41,215 bases of DNA from an uncultured Croceitalea sp. (GCA_937959125.1 CALGQU010000179.1:1-41215); one strand, 5' to 3'; positions 24,703 through 33,762 are shown, counted from the first letter of the stretch. Numbers and translations: made by a program. The notes: generated from the sequence alone by a model not told the origin.

Positions 24703-25947
24703 TTAATTGCTGATATCTCTGGAGTTGGCCGTTCCAATACCGATGATACCATCATAAAAGTCGCCAAAGTTCCTGTAGTAGACCAATATAAGATAGTTGT
24801 TTTCCGTAAAATGGAAATTCCCGCTAACTTGGTTGAGATTAACGGTTCCATCCTCCTTTTCCAATACATATTTGTAGTTGTAGAACCCTTGTTTCATAGG
24901 GTAGGCAAGCTCCATATAACCGGTCTCTTCATTGTAATCCATTTTGTTCTCTTCTGATAGGTCGTAGTTATTGAACTTTCCAAAAACATATACATTGTCC
25001 AAGCCAAGTTCCGGTTCATAAGGTAATTTAAAATGGATCATGGTATATTCCGCTTCACGGGATACATCATCCCCTTGTAAAGTACGAACAACAAAATCAC
25101 CGTTAATATCCGGAAAAAAGGTGTATGGTCTGTCGTTTCGATATTGGTTGGCAAAAAGGTAATGCTGGTAGATATCCGTTAACCTGATTTTGGAAATTGC
25201 AAAGGTAGGAACGCGAAGATCTTTAGTATCAAAATTCAAAAACTCGTTCCCTCCAAAAAAGCTGGTTTCCTTGTCGTATTTGTAGACCAACTCATTGCCG
25301 ACCGTAAACTGGGGTTTTATATTATAAAGGGCAGTTGGCCAGAAATAATTCTGGATGATGGCCACTTTGATTTCCTGTTTAGGGTTTACTACGGGAAATC
25401 CCGTGGTATTGATGCTAAACTGTACCACCTGTTTCTCGTTGAGGTACTCAAAATCCCGGGAACGCCTTACGACCCCTCCAACCTGTACCAAATTATCATA
25501 GACGATGAAACGCCTGGAGAATTGGAGGTCGTTGGCGCTATTGTAAATTTCCAGTACATAGTTTCCCGTGACCAAAAGCTTTACTTGGTTATTGGGAATT
25601 TCCAATTGGTAATTGGAATAGGGCTGTAAAGTAGTATAGCTGTTCTCGTAATTGATAATACGTTGGTTGTCCATACCACTTAAATACTGGGATTTAAGCA
25701 GCTGTGAAGGTGTCCAATCGTAATCACAATGAACTATCTTGTAATAATAATCCTGTTCGGAAGCCGTGAGGTCATCAAACTCCAAATAAATGTTTTCGTC
25801 CAGACGTACAATAGGGAATTGGTCTTCCGTAGGGCCTTTAAAGATGACTGTTTTGATATTGGAGGGTGGATTTACTTCTTCTTGGACTTGGGCAAAAGTG
25901 CCGATCGTTAGTAAGAAAATCAAAAGATGTTTAAGAAAAAACCGCAT
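24703..25947 (-). CDS. Secreted DUF5103-family protein
   Basis: A 414-residue exported protein from the ATG at 25947: signal peptide MRFFLKHLLIFLLTIGTFAQ, then an all-beta protein. The N-terminal half contains IVRLDENIYLEFDDLTASEQDYYYKIVHCDYDW and the block SNYQLEIPNNQVKLLVTGNYVLEIY, which I recognise as DUF5103; the C-terminal third (about 320-395) looks like a carbohydrate-binding-like beta sandwich with VYVFGKFNNYDLSEENKM and GFYNYKYVL, as in E-set/CBM48-type domains. Role unknown, probably at the cell envelope. A GTG at 25956 would add three residues. First gene of the operon with DUF3667 and apaG. Confidence 0.87.
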   Translation of the reverse strand: MRFFLKHLLIFLLTIGTFAQVQEEVNPPSNIKTVIFKGPTEDQFPIVRLDENIYLEFDDLTASEQDYYYKIVHCDYDWTPSQLLKSQYLSGMDNQRIINYENSYTTLQPYSNYQLEIPNNQVKLLVTGNYVLEIYNSANDLQFSRRFIVYDNLVQVGGVVRRSRDFEYLNEKQVVQFSINTTGFPVVNPKQEIKVAIIQNYFWPTALYNIKPQFTVGNELVYKYDKETSFFGGNEFLNFDTKDLRVPTFAISKIRLTDIYQHYLFANQYRNDRPYTFFPDINGDFVVRTLQGDDVSREAEYTMIHFKLPYEPELGLDNVYVFGKFNNYDLSEENKMDYNEETGYMELAYPMKQGFYNYKYVLEKEDGTVNLNQVSGNFHFTENNYLILVYYRNFGDFYDGIIGIGTANSRDISN

Positions 25948-25967
25948 ACGGTACACTTATTTTAGGG

Positions 25968-25994
25968 TAAAGGTAAACAAAAAGCATGCCCAAA
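25968..25994 (-). promoter_or_regulatory. Candidate promoter of the DUF5103 operon
   Basis: TACCTTTA (25975-25968, minus strand; one mismatch to TAnnTTTG) with TTTG at 25994-25991, spacer 15 bases. It lies 20 bases before the ATG at 25947. Confidence 0.35.
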
Positions 25995-26057
25995 GAATTC
26001 TACTCGATGTATTCCCAAATTTATAGGCAATAATTCTATTTTTTATCGTTTTAGTAG

Positions 26058-26065
26058 TAAATTTG
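26058..26065 (+). promoter_or_regulatory. -7 element of the nqr operon (TAAATTTG)
   Basis: TAAATTTG, exact TAnnTTTG match, 34 bases before the nqrA ATG, giving a leader of about 25-30 bases. The upstream region is T-rich with no clean TTG at -33. Confidence 0.5.
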
Positions 26066-26099
26066 CATGCAATTTTGTTAACGAAAGGTCCACACTAAT

Positions 26100-27452
26100 A
26101 TGTCTAAAGACATTCGAATTAAAAAGGGGTTGAACATCAATCTCGTAGGGGCTGCGGAACAGACTACTTCTAAGGCTGTCTTGAGCAATGTTTACGCCCT
26201 AAACCTTAACGATTTTCACGGTATTACACCCAAAATGTTGGTAAAAGAAGGAGTTGAGGTCAAGGCCGGGGAACCCCTGTTTTACAGCAAGAACTTAGAG
26301 GAGATGAAATTTGTCTCTCCTGTAAGTGGGGAATTGGTAGAAATCGTTAGGGGAGCAAGAAGACGTATCCTTGCCGTAAAAATATTGGCGGACAAGGAGC
26401 AAAGCTATCATACGTCCAAAACTTTTGATGTAGAAACCGCAAGTGCGGATGCTGTGCGAACGGCACTTCTAAGTTCTGGGTGTTGGCCCTTTTTAAAGCA
26501 GCGACCTTATGATATCATTGCTAATCCAGATGCTACGCCTAAAGCGATATTCATATCGGCCTACGGCACTGCGCCCTTGGCCGCGGATATGGATTACATC
26601 TTAAAAGGAAAGGAGCAAGAACTACAAGTGGCCATTACCGCATTGGGGAAATTGACTCCCGGTAAGATCCATGTTTCCGTAGGTAAGGGCTCCAATTCGC
26701 CTTTGGCAAGTACTACAGGAATCAATTTACATAAAGTATCCGGCCCCCATCCTGCTGGTTTGGTAGGTACCCAAATCAACAAAATTGACCCTATTAATAA
26801 AGGAGAAATGGTTTGGACCATTAGTCCCCAAGACTTGGTCATTATGGGCGAATTTTTGTTAACGGGCAAATTCAACGCGGAACGCACCATAGCTTTGGCA
26901 GGTTCATCCGTAAAGACACCAAAATATTATACGACCAAAATTGGAGCGGAAATTTCAACTTTTCTTTATGCCAGTGGTGTGAAGGAAGAAAAATTCCGAT
27001 TGATAAACGGTGATGTGCTTACGGGTTCCAGAACTACACCGGACGGTCATTTAGGCTATTATAATGCAACGGTAACGGCTATCCCAGAGGGGGACGATTA
27101 TGAGTTCTTTGGATGGAACAAACCGGTATTCAATAAGATATCATCAACACGGGCATTGACCTTTTCTTGGTTGAACAAGAACAAAAAATACGATTTGGAT
27201 ACCAATACCAATGGTGAGCATCGTGCTTTTGTGGTCACAGGCCGTTATGAAGAAGTCTTTCCTTTGGATATATATCCCCTACAACTACTTAAGGCGTGTA
27301 TGGTCAAGGATTTGGATGAAATGGAGCAATTAGGACTTTATGAAGTAGCTCCCGAAGACTTCGCATTAACTGAATTTATTTGTATTTCCAAACAGCCCCA
27401 CCAACAGATTATAAGGGAAGGATTGGATTTAATGTATAAAGAAATAGGATAA
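26100..27452 (+). CDS. nqrA: Na+-translocating NADH:quinone reductase subunit A
   Basis: Cytoplasmic-side subunit of the six-subunit sodium pump that passes electrons from NADH to quinone. The 450 residues start with the NqrA block MSKDIRIKKGLNINLVGAAEQ and contain a barrel-sandwich (biotinyl-like) segment with KMLVKEGVEVKAGEPLFYSK and FVSPVSGELVEIVRGARRRIL, shared with RnfC, then GPHPAGLVGTQINKIDPI and the C-terminal TEFICISKQPHQQIIREGLDLMYKEIG. Length matches the family. First gene of nqrABCDEF; nqrB follows after two bases. Its quinone partner is the menaquinone completed by MenG of this window. Confidence 0.97.
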   Translation: MSKDIRIKKGLNINLVGAAEQTTSKAVLSNVYALNLNDFHGITPKMLVKEGVEVKAGEPLFYSKNLEEMKFVSPVSGELVEIVRGARRRILAVKILADKEQSYHTSKTFDVETASADAVRTALLSSGCWPFLKQRPYDIIANPDATPKAIFISAYGTAPLAADMDYILKGKEQELQVAITALGKLTPGKIHVSVGKGSNSPLASTTGINLHKVSGPHPAGLVGTQINKIDPINKGEMVWTISPQDLVIMGEFLLTGKFNAERTIALAGSSVKTPKYYTTKIGAEISTFLYASGVKEEKFRLINGDVLTGSRTTPDGHLGYYNATVTAIPEGDDYEFFGWNKPVFNKISSTRALTFSWLNKNKKYDLDTNTNGEHRAFVVTGRYEEVFPLDIYPLQLLKACMVKDLDEMEQLGLYEVAPEDFALTEFICISKQPHQQIIREGLDLMYKEIG

Positions 27453-27454
27453 CT

Positions 27455-28720
27455 ATGGGCATGAAGGAAAAATTACATCAGCTTAAGTTAAAATATCAGG
27501 ATAAAAAGATGGCACCTGCATTCAATGCTATCCATACGTTTTTATATTCCCCTAACGAAACCACCCACTCTGGCAGTCATGTAAGGGCCGTAGACGATTT
27601 AAAGCGTACCATGAACACCGTTATTATGGCTTTGGTCCCTTGTTTGTTGTTTGGGATATTCAACGCTGGCTACCAGCATTATTCCGCAATAAACGGGTTT
27701 CCGACGGATTTCTCCTTAATGGAACATTTTATCACATGGGATAACTTTTGGTTAGGTGCCATTACGGTACTGCCCTTGGTCGTTGTTTCTTACGGGGTTG
27801 GACTTTTGATCGAATTTATTTTTGCGGTCATTAAGGGACACGAGGTAGAAGAAGGTTATTTGGTCACAGGTATGTTGGTGCCGCTTATCATTCCTGTGGA
27901 TACCCCGTTGTGGATGTTGGCCGTAGCCGTTGCCTTTGGTGTGGTTATCGGAAAAGAAGTATTCGGTGGTACGGGAATGAATATTTTAAACCCTGCATTG
28001 ACCATTCGTGCATTTTTGTTCTTTGCCTATCCTACATGGATGAGTGGTGATAAGGTATGGGTGCATGAAGGGGTACAACGTGCAGGTACCGCGGATGCTA
28101 TTTCCGGGGAAACCATTTTGGGCTATTTGGCCCAAGGGAATACCGAAGCTTTGTATGCGAAATACAACCTTTCGGAAATGTTTTTTGGGTTTATCCCGGG
28201 TTCCGTAGGGGAAACCTCGACCTTCCTGATCCTATTGGGTGGACTTTTCTTGGTCTTTACCAAAATAGCAAGTTGGAGGATTATGGCCAGTGCCGTTGCA
28301 GGTTCATTGGTCATGGGGCTCATCTTTAACGGCATTGTAGATGCAGGTTGGATTCCTGAATACAGTAAGTTTTATGGACTGATGCAGTTTGATTTCTGGA
28401 AACATCTTATTGTAGGTGGTTTGGCCTTTGGTATTGTCTACATGGCTACGGACCCCGTAACAGGTTCGCAGACCAATAAAGGAAAATGGATCTACGGATT
28501 CCTAATAGGATTTATAAGTGTTATGATACGGGTCTTTAATCCTGGATACCCAGAAGGGGTTTTCTTGGCCATCTTATTAATGAACGTATTTGCACCGACC
28601 ATTGATCATTATGTGGTTCAAGGTAACGTAAGACGTAGAATGAAACGATTAAAGAATGCGACCATCCTTCCAAAACCTTCGGACGGTAAAGCAGAAGAAC
28701 TTAAAGTAGAAACGGTTTAG
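27455..28720 (+). CDS. nqrB: Na+-translocating NADH:quinone reductase subunit B
   Basis: Core membrane subunit holding riboflavin and a covalently bound FMN, and forming the sodium path. The 421 residues have about ten hydrophobic segments, the conserved ITGMLVPLIIPVDTPLW-like block (here VTGMLVPLIIPVDT), GKEVFGGTGMNILNPALTIRAF and the C-terminal MATDPVTGSQTNKGKW. The flavinylation site expected to read Dxx(S/T)GAT is D214-A-I-S-G-E219-T220 here, with Glu in place of Ala before the FMN-linked Thr. The N-terminal 50 residues are cytoplasmic. nqrC starts four bases after the stop. Confidence 0.97.
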   Translation: MGMKEKLHQLKLKYQDKKMAPAFNAIHTFLYSPNETTHSGSHVRAVDDLKRTMNTVIMALVPCLLFGIFNAGYQHYSAINGFPTDFSLMEHFITWDNFWLGAITVLPLVVVSYGVGLLIEFIFAVIKGHEVEEGYLVTGMLVPLIIPVDTPLWMLAVAVAFGVVIGKEVFGGTGMNILNPALTIRAFLFFAYPTWMSGDKVWVHEGVQRAGTADAISGETILGYLAQGNTEALYAKYNLSEMFFGFIPGSVGETSTFLILLGGLFLVFTKIASWRIMASAVAGSLVMGLIFNGIVDAGWIPEYSKFYGLMQFDFWKHLIVGGLAFGIVYMATDPVTGSQTNKGKWIYGFLIGFISVMIRVFNPGYPEGVFLAILLMNVFAPTIDHYVVQGNVRRRMKRLKNATILPKPSDGKAEELKVETV

Positions 28721-28724
28721 TAGT

Positions 28725-29477
28725 ATGGCAATCAATACAGAAAAAAACTCGTATACGGTACTGTTTGCAGTGGTCATGGTGGTCGTTGTAGGTACTATTT
28801 TAGCGTTCCTTGCATCTGGTCTTAGACCACAGATTGATGAGAACGAACGTTTTGAAAAGCAGCAGAACATCCTTTACGCCATGGGTGTAAACAACAATGA
28901 AGGCGAAGGCGATGTAAGTTTTATCCCTACTTCTGAGGTGGAAGCGCAGTTTTCCAAGTTCATCAAAGAACAATACGTGATGAAACCAAATGGTGAAGTG
29001 CAACCCAATGACGAGGCATACCTTATCAACGTAAAAAAAGAACTTGCTGCCATTAAAAAAGGGGAAGATGCCAGCTTGCCACTTTTTATTGGAGAGAAAG
29101 ACGGCAAAAAATCGTATATCCTTCCCATGTATGGCAAAGGCCTTTGGGATGCCATTTGGGGTTTTGTTTCCTTGGATGAAAACATGGTGATACAAGGTGT
29201 TTATTTTGATCATAAAGGAGAAACACCCGGACTGGGCGCAAACATCAAGCTACGTTTCTTTATGGATGATTTTAATGGGGAATATGTGTTGGATGGCAAC
29301 CAGTTTAAAGGGGTGGCCGTTGCAAAAGGAAACAACGATCCCCTGAACAAGGATAAGAAGGATTATGAAGTGGATGCTTTGGCGGGTGCCACCATTACCG
29401 GAAACGGGGTGAGTGCCATGATCAAGGAAAGCCTCAACTTGTACAAGCCGTATTTACAAACTCTTATAACCAACTAA
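28725..29477 (+). CDS. nqrC: Na+-translocating NADH:quinone reductase subunit C
   Basis: Subunit with one N-terminal membrane helix (about 11-31) and a periplasmic FMN-binding domain. The 250 residues contain GKGLWDAIWGFVSLDENM, FDHKGETPGLGANI and the flavinylation motif D217-A-L-A-G-A-T223 (DALAGATITGNG), in which Thr223 should carry FMN attached through phosphate by ApbE. Slightly shorter than Vibrio NqrC, with the same domain order. One base separates its stop from the nqrD start. Confidence 0.96.
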   Translation: MAINTEKNSYTVLFAVVMVVVVGTILAFLASGLRPQIDENERFEKQQNILYAMGVNNNEGEGDVSFIPTSEVEAQFSKFIKEQYVMKPNGEVQPNDEAYLINVKKELAAIKKGEDASLPLFIGEKDGKKSYILPMYGKGLWDAIWGFVSLDENMVIQGVYFDHKGETPGLGANIKLRFFMDDFNGEYVLDGNQFKGVAVAKGNNDPLNKDKKDYEVDALAGATITGNGVSAMIKESLNLYKPYLQTLITN

Positions 29478-29478
29478 A

Positions 29479-30126
29479 ATGGCGCTACTTTCAAAAAAAG
29501 ACGCAAATCTTATTTTAGACCCTTTGGCGGATAACAATCCGATTACCATACAGGTATTGGGTATCTGTTCCGCCTTGGCGATAACCGCAGAATTACAAGC
29601 TTCCGTTGTAATGGCCATTTCCGTAGTCTTTGTACTTGGGGTAGGTAATGTGGTGATTTCCCTAATGCGAAACATCATACCATCAAAAGTGCGGATCATT
29701 GTACAATTGATTGTTGTGGCAACCTTGGTAATCATTGTAGATCAGGTTTTAAAGGCATTTGCCTATGAGCTTAGTAAAACCTTGGGTGCCTTTGTGGGCT
29801 TAATTATTACCAATTGTATTATCATGGGACGTTTTGAAGCTTTTGCTTTAGGTAACGGTCCTTGGAAGTCCTTTTTGGATGGTATAGGTAATGCCCTTGG
29901 ATACGGTGTCATACTGATTATCGTAGGATTTTTTAGGGAATTATTGGGTTCCGGAACATTGTTTGGAATCCCGGTATTGGGAGATCCCATTGCAAAAACA
30001 GGCTTGTATTCCATTGGCTATGAAAACAATGGATTTATGATTATTCCGCCGGCTGCCCTTATTGTGGTTGGTATTATTATATGGATACAGCGTTCCAGAA
30101 ACAAAGCATTGATAGAAGAAGCATAA
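29479..30126 (+). CDS. nqrD: Na+-translocating NADH:quinone reductase subunit D
   Basis: Hydrophobic subunit that, with NqrE, holds an iron or 2Fe-2S centre in the membrane through cysteines from half-helices. The 215 residues form six helices; Cys30 (QVLGICSALA) and Cys113 (LIITNCIIMGR) are the expected ligands. The central block FLDGIGNALGYGVILIIVGFFRELLGSGTLFG is diagnostic of NqrD/RnfE. Ten bases separate it from nqrE. Confidence 0.97.
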   Translation: MALLSKKDANLILDPLADNNPITIQVLGICSALAITAELQASVVMAISVVFVLGVGNVVISLMRNIIPSKVRIIVQLIVVATLVIIVDQVLKAFAYELSKTLGAFVGLIITNCIIMGRFEAFALGNGPWKSFLDGIGNALGYGVILIIVGFFRELLGSGTLFGIPVLGDPIAKTGLYSIGYENNGFMIIPPAALIVVGIIIWIQRSRNKALIEEA

Positions 30127-30136
30127 AAGATAAGAT

Positions 30137-30898
30137 ATGTTAGAGCATTTAGAATTATTCTTTAAATCCATATTCATTGACAACATGGTGTTTGCCGTGT
30201 TCTTAGGTATGTGTTCCTACCTGGCGGTATCCAAAAAAGTGAGTACTGCAGTAGGTCTTGGTGCGGCGGTCATCTTTGTATTGGCGGTTACCGTTCCCTT
30301 AAATTGGTTGTTGGATCAATATTTATTGCAAGATGGGGCCTTGGCATGGCTAGGACCGGAGTATGCAGATTACAACCTAAGCTTTTTGTCTTTCATCCTG
30401 TTTATCGCAACTATTGCTACCATGGTGCAATTGGTAGAAATCGTAGTAGAAAAGTTTTCACCCTCACTATATAATTCCCTAGGTATTTTCTTGCCGTTAA
30501 TTGCGGTGAACTGTGCTATTTTGGGAGGATCATTATTTATGCAGGCGCGGGAGATACCTACCTTAGGATTGGCATTGAACTATGGGGTAAGTTCTGGTAT
30601 TGGTTGGTTCTTGGCCATTTTGGCCATTGCCGCCATTCGCGAAAAAATAAGATATTCCAACGTACCTGCACCGCTTAGGGGTTTAGGAATCACCTTTATC
30701 ATTACAGGTCTAATGGGGATAGGTTTCCAGAGTTTTGGGGGAATGTTGACCGGGGATAACGAACCGCCCGAAGGAACAGAAACGACCACTGCGGAAAAAT
30801 TGGAAAAAACATCGCCCTTAGAAGGCGAAGAGAAAATTAAAAAAGAGATTGAAGAAGATGAAAAGGCAGTCTCTTATAATGATGCTTTAAACAAATAA
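30137..30898 (+). CDS. nqrE: Na+-translocating NADH:quinone reductase subunit E, with C-terminal extension
   Basis: Partner of NqrD, six helices in inverted topology. Cys26 (FLGMCSYLAV) and Cys126 (IAVNCAILGGSLF) match the metal-ligand cysteines. The standard fold ends near residue 205 (GIGFQSFGGM); a further 45 or so residues follow, highly charged (EKLEKTSPLEGEEKIKKEIEEDEKA), giving 253 residues against about 200 in Vibrio. The tail is in frame, uninterrupted, and ends two bases before nqrF, so it is not a frameshift product. Confidence 0.97.
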   Translation: MLEHLELFFKSIFIDNMVFAVFLGMCSYLAVSKKVSTAVGLGAAVIFVLAVTVPLNWLLDQYLLQDGALAWLGPEYADYNLSFLSFILFIATIATMVQLVEIVVEKFSPSLYNSLGIFLPLIAVNCAILGGSLFMQAREIPTLGLALNYGVSSGIGWFLAILAIAAIREKIRYSNVPAPLRGLGITFIITGLMGIGFQSFGGMLTGDNEPPEGTETTTAEKLEKTSPLEGEEKIKKEIEEDEKAVSYNDALNK

Positions 30899-30900
30899 AG

Positions 30901-32208
30901 ATGATATTAGCTACAAGCACAGGAGGTACTATTCTTATTACCGTAGTTGCGTTTTTGATTTTGTTATTGCTTTTGGTAGCCCTTTTGTTGATTACCAAAG
31001 AAAAACTTTCGCCCTCTGGTCCGGTAACTTTGACCATTAATGGGGAAAAGAAAATAGAGGTTAGTTCTGGTAGCACCTTGCTTTCCACTTTGGGGAACAA
31101 TAAAGTGTTCTTGCCATCCGCCTGTGGTGGAGGCGGAACCTGTATCCAGTGTGAATGCCATGTCCTTTCCGGTGGTGGGGAAGCCCTACCTACGGAAACC
31201 CCGCATTTTTCAAGAAAAGAATTGCAACATGGGGCACGTTTGGCTTGCCAAGTTAAAGTGAAGCAGGATATGGATATCACCATACCGGAAGAAGTATTCG
31301 GAATTAAAAAATGGCCTGCCAAGGTAGTCCGTAATTATAACGTGGCTTCCTTTATTAAGGAATTTGTTGTAGAAATTCCTGAAGATATGGGCTACAAAGC
31401 GGGTGGATACATCCAAATTGAAGTTCCAAAGTGTGAGGTAAAGTTTGCCGATATGGATATTACGGCACACCCAGAAGAACACGAAACCCCGGACAAGTTC
31501 CAAGCGGAATGGGATAAATTCAACCTATGGCCTTTGGTGATGAAGAATCCGGAATTGGTGGAAAGGGCCTACTCTATGGCCTCTTTTCCAGCAGAAGGAC
31601 GAGAGATTATGCTGAACGTGCGTATTGCAACACCGCCATGGGACCGTTCCAAAAACGGTTGGATGGATGTTAATCCAGGCGTTGCTTCTTCCTATATCTT
31701 TGGATTAAAACCGGGTGATGATGTTGTAATTTCCGGCCCTTATGGAGAATTCTTCATCAACGAATCGGAATCTGAAATGCTATATGTAGGCGGTGGTGCG
31801 GGAATGGCACCCATGCGTTCGCATTTGTACCACTTGTTCAAAACCTTGAAAACCAATAGAAAAGTTACCTATTGGTATGGTGGTCGTTCCAAAAGGGAAT
31901 TGTTTTATCTGGATCATTTCTATAGGCTGGAGAAAGAATTTCCAAACTTTAAATTCTACTTGGCCTTATCCGAGCCACTAGAAGAAGATAACTGGAAGGT
32001 AAAAGAGAATATAGATGCCCCAGGTGATGGTTTTGTGGGCTTTATCCATAATTGTGTGATTGATAATTATTTAAACCATCATGAGTCCCCAGAAGACATC
32101 GAACTGTACTTCTGTGGCCCGCCATTGATGAACAAGGCAGTTCAGAAAATGGGTGAGGATTTTGGAATTCCGGACGAGCATATTCGTTTTGATGATTTCG
32201 GTGGATAA
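30901..32208 (+). CDS. nqrF: Na+-translocating NADH:quinone reductase subunit F
   Basis: NADH-oxidising subunit. The 435 residues show one N-terminal membrane helix (about 8-30), a plant-type 2Fe-2S ferredoxin domain (ligands Cys74, Cys80, Cys83 and Cys115; SACGGGGTCIQCECH, then ARLACQV), an FAD domain with the RAYSMASFP flavin-binding signature, and an NADH domain with MLYVGGGAGMAPMRSHLYHL and the C-terminal YFCGPPLMNKAV. Length exceeds Vibrio NqrF (about 408) by loops only. Last subunit gene; a strong terminator follows 37 bases after the stop. Confidence 0.98.
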   Translation: MILATSTGGTILITVVAFLILLLLLVALLLITKEKLSPSGPVTLTINGEKKIEVSSGSTLLSTLGNNKVFLPSACGGGGTCIQCECHVLSGGGEALPTETPHFSRKELQHGARLACQVKVKQDMDITIPEEVFGIKKWPAKVVRNYNVASFIKEFVVEIPEDMGYKAGGYIQIEVPKCEVKFADMDITAHPEEHETPDKFQAEWDKFNLWPLVMKNPELVERAYSMASFPAEGREIMLNVRIATPPWDRSKNGWMDVNPGVASSYIFGLKPGDDVVISGPYGEFFINESESEMLYVGGGAGMAPMRSHLYHLFKTLKTNRKVTYWYGGRSKRELFYLDHFYRLEKEFPNFKFYLALSEPLEEDNWKVKENIDAPGDGFVGFIHNCVIDNYLNHHESPEDIELYFCGPPLMNKAVQKMGEDFGIPDEHIRFDDFGG

Positions 32209-32245
32209 TCACGATAGTGATGACAATCATATAGTTCAACTAACT

Positions 32246-32272
32246 AAGCCGATACTTTTCCAGTATCGGCTT
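32246..32272 (+). terminator. Intrinsic terminator after nqrF
   Basis: AAGCCGATACT (32246-32256) pairs with AGTATCGGCTT (32262-32272), 5-base loop, followed by Ts. It ends ten bases before the next ATG (32283), so the small downstream gene and apbE depend on read-through or a promoter I cannot see. Confidence 0.88.
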
Positions 32273-32282
32273 TTTGATTCTT

Positions 32283-32654
32283 ATGGAGCAAAAGGTACTA
32301 ACAGCACAAGAACTGCATAATTTGGCCATGAACATCGTGGGCAAGCAATTGGAGGAAGCAGGTTATGAATTTTTGGCCGTAAACAGCGAGTTAAAAAAGA
32401 ACCCACAATTTGTATGCACCAAGGACAAGAAGCTAAGCTTTGTGGTAGTTAAAAGTATCGAATACCCCGGTGATCCAAAAGATATGGAGTTCTTTAGGGC
32501 AGATCTGAACAAGATGCGCGATCATGCCCAAAAATTTGAAGCCAGGACCTTTTACGCACCGGTTGGCCTAGTCAATGCTGAGGATTACAATTTACCGGTT
32601 TACCTTAATGAGGCCTATGTGGTAGATTATGATGGACTCATAGAAATTAAATAG
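32283..32654 (+). CDS. NQR-associated small protein of unknown function
   Basis: A 123-residue soluble protein starting MEQKVLTAQELHNLAMNIVGKQLEEAGYEF at the ATG 32283. It has no signal peptide or membrane helix. Patterns include FVCTKDKKLSFVVVKSIEYPGDP and a C-terminal NAEDYNLPVYLNEAYVVDYDGLIEI, an alpha/beta arrangement reminiscent of restriction-endonuclease-like or VRR-type small folds, but I do not recognise the family. It lies between nqrF (after the terminator) and apbE (seven bases before it), which suggests it is cotranscribed with apbE. In annotated flavobacteria this small gene at this position has sometimes been labelled as an NqrF-related subunit; no Fe-S or flavin motif supports that name. 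Confidence 0.72.
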   Translation: MEQKVLTAQELHNLAMNIVGKQLEEAGYEFLAVNSELKKNPQFVCTKDKKLSFVVVKSIEYPGDPKDMEFFRADLNKMRDHAQKFEARTFYAPVGLVNAEDYNLPVYLNEAYVVDYDGLIEIK

Positions 32655-32661
32655 GATACAA

Positions 32662-33672
32662 ATGAAATCACGTTATGTCTTAGGATTGGTTGTTCTTTTT
32701 TTTAGCTGTAAGTCGCATTCCGATACCGTTTTGGTAAACAATACGGTTACGGGAGGTGCCTTGGGAACCAGCTATGGTATTACGTTCATTACCCATAAAA
32801 AGATGGATTTTCAACAGGAAATCGATTCGGTCTTTGAAGCAATCAACACCTCTATGTCTACCTATATCCCCAATTCGGATATTTCCAAAATCAATATGGG
32901 GGACAGTACGGTGGTCGTGGATACGATGTTCAAAGAAGTATTTTTACTTTCGTCAAAAGTACACTCGGCCTCTAAAGGCTATTTTGACCCTACCGTAGGG
33001 GTTTTGGCAAATGCATGGGGTTTTGGTCCCGAGCATCAGATAACGTTGGATAGTAGCAAGGTAGATAGCCTTATGGATTATGTAGGTTGGAAAAAAGTGG
33101 CCCTGTTGCCCAACGGAACCATCAAAAAAGAGAATCCCAACATCCGTTTTGATTTTAACGCCGTGGCCAAAGGGTACGCTATAGATAGGCTGGGTACCAT
33201 GCTGGACCAGAAGGGAGTAAACCATTATTTGGTGGAAGTAGGCGGGGAAGTGCTAACCAAAGGAACCAACCTTATCAAACAAAAACCATGGACGGTAGGA
33301 ATAGACCAACCCAACAATTTAGCCAAACGGGGAACAGCGGCAATCATTACTTTGGAAAATAGGGCTTTGGCGTCGTCCGGCAATTACAGAAAGTTTCGAT
33401 ATGACCAGGAAACCGGTGAAAAATACGTACATACCATAGACCCATTAAGTGGTTTTACTAAGAATGGAAAGGTATTGGCGGCCAGTGTCCTGGCAAAGGA
33501 TTGTGCAACAGCGGATGCTTATGCCACGACCTTTATGGCCATGGATTTACCCGACTCCATTGAACTATTGGAAGAAAGGGAAGATTTGGAGGGGTTTCTT
33601 ATCTATCTGGATAGCAATGATGCCACGGTAACCTATATGACCAAAGGTTTTAAAGATGTCCTTGTAGAATAG
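32662..33672 (+). CDS. apbE: FAD:protein FMN transferase (ApbE)
   Basis: Mg2+-dependent enzyme that attaches FMN from FAD to Thr of NqrB and NqrC. The 336 residues start with a short lipoprotein signal (lipobox FFSC, Cys16), placing it on the periplasmic side as a lipoprotein. ApbE signatures: GGALGTSYGITF, MSTYIPNSDISKIN, GYFDPTVGVLANAWGFG, FDFNAVAKGYAIDRL, VEVGGEVLTKGTN and the C-terminal VHTIDPLSGFTKNGKVLAASVLAKDCATADAYATTFMAM, with the metal-binding Asp/Thr pattern. Its place right after the nqr operon fits the maturation role. Confidence 0.96.
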   Translation: MKSRYVLGLVVLFFSCKSHSDTVLVNNTVTGGALGTSYGITFITHKKMDFQQEIDSVFEAINTSMSTYIPNSDISKINMGDSTVVVDTMFKEVFLLSSKVHSASKGYFDPTVGVLANAWGFGPEHQITLDSSKVDSLMDYVGWKKVALLPNGTIKKENPNIRFDFNAVAKGYAIDRLGTMLDQKGVNHYLVEVGGEVLTKGTNLIKQKPWTVGIDQPNNLAKRGTAAIITLENRALASSGNYRKFRYDQETGEKYVHTIDPLSGFTKNGKVLAASVLAKDCATADAYATTFMAMDLPDSIELLEEREDLEGFLIYLDSNDATVTYMTKGFKDVLVE

Positions 33673-33762
33673 GTTTTGGCAAAAGGGTACACAACGTTGG
33701 GATTGATTTACATATTATGTATTATCCATAAATGGTGGTCGTATAGGACTAGCTTATACTGC

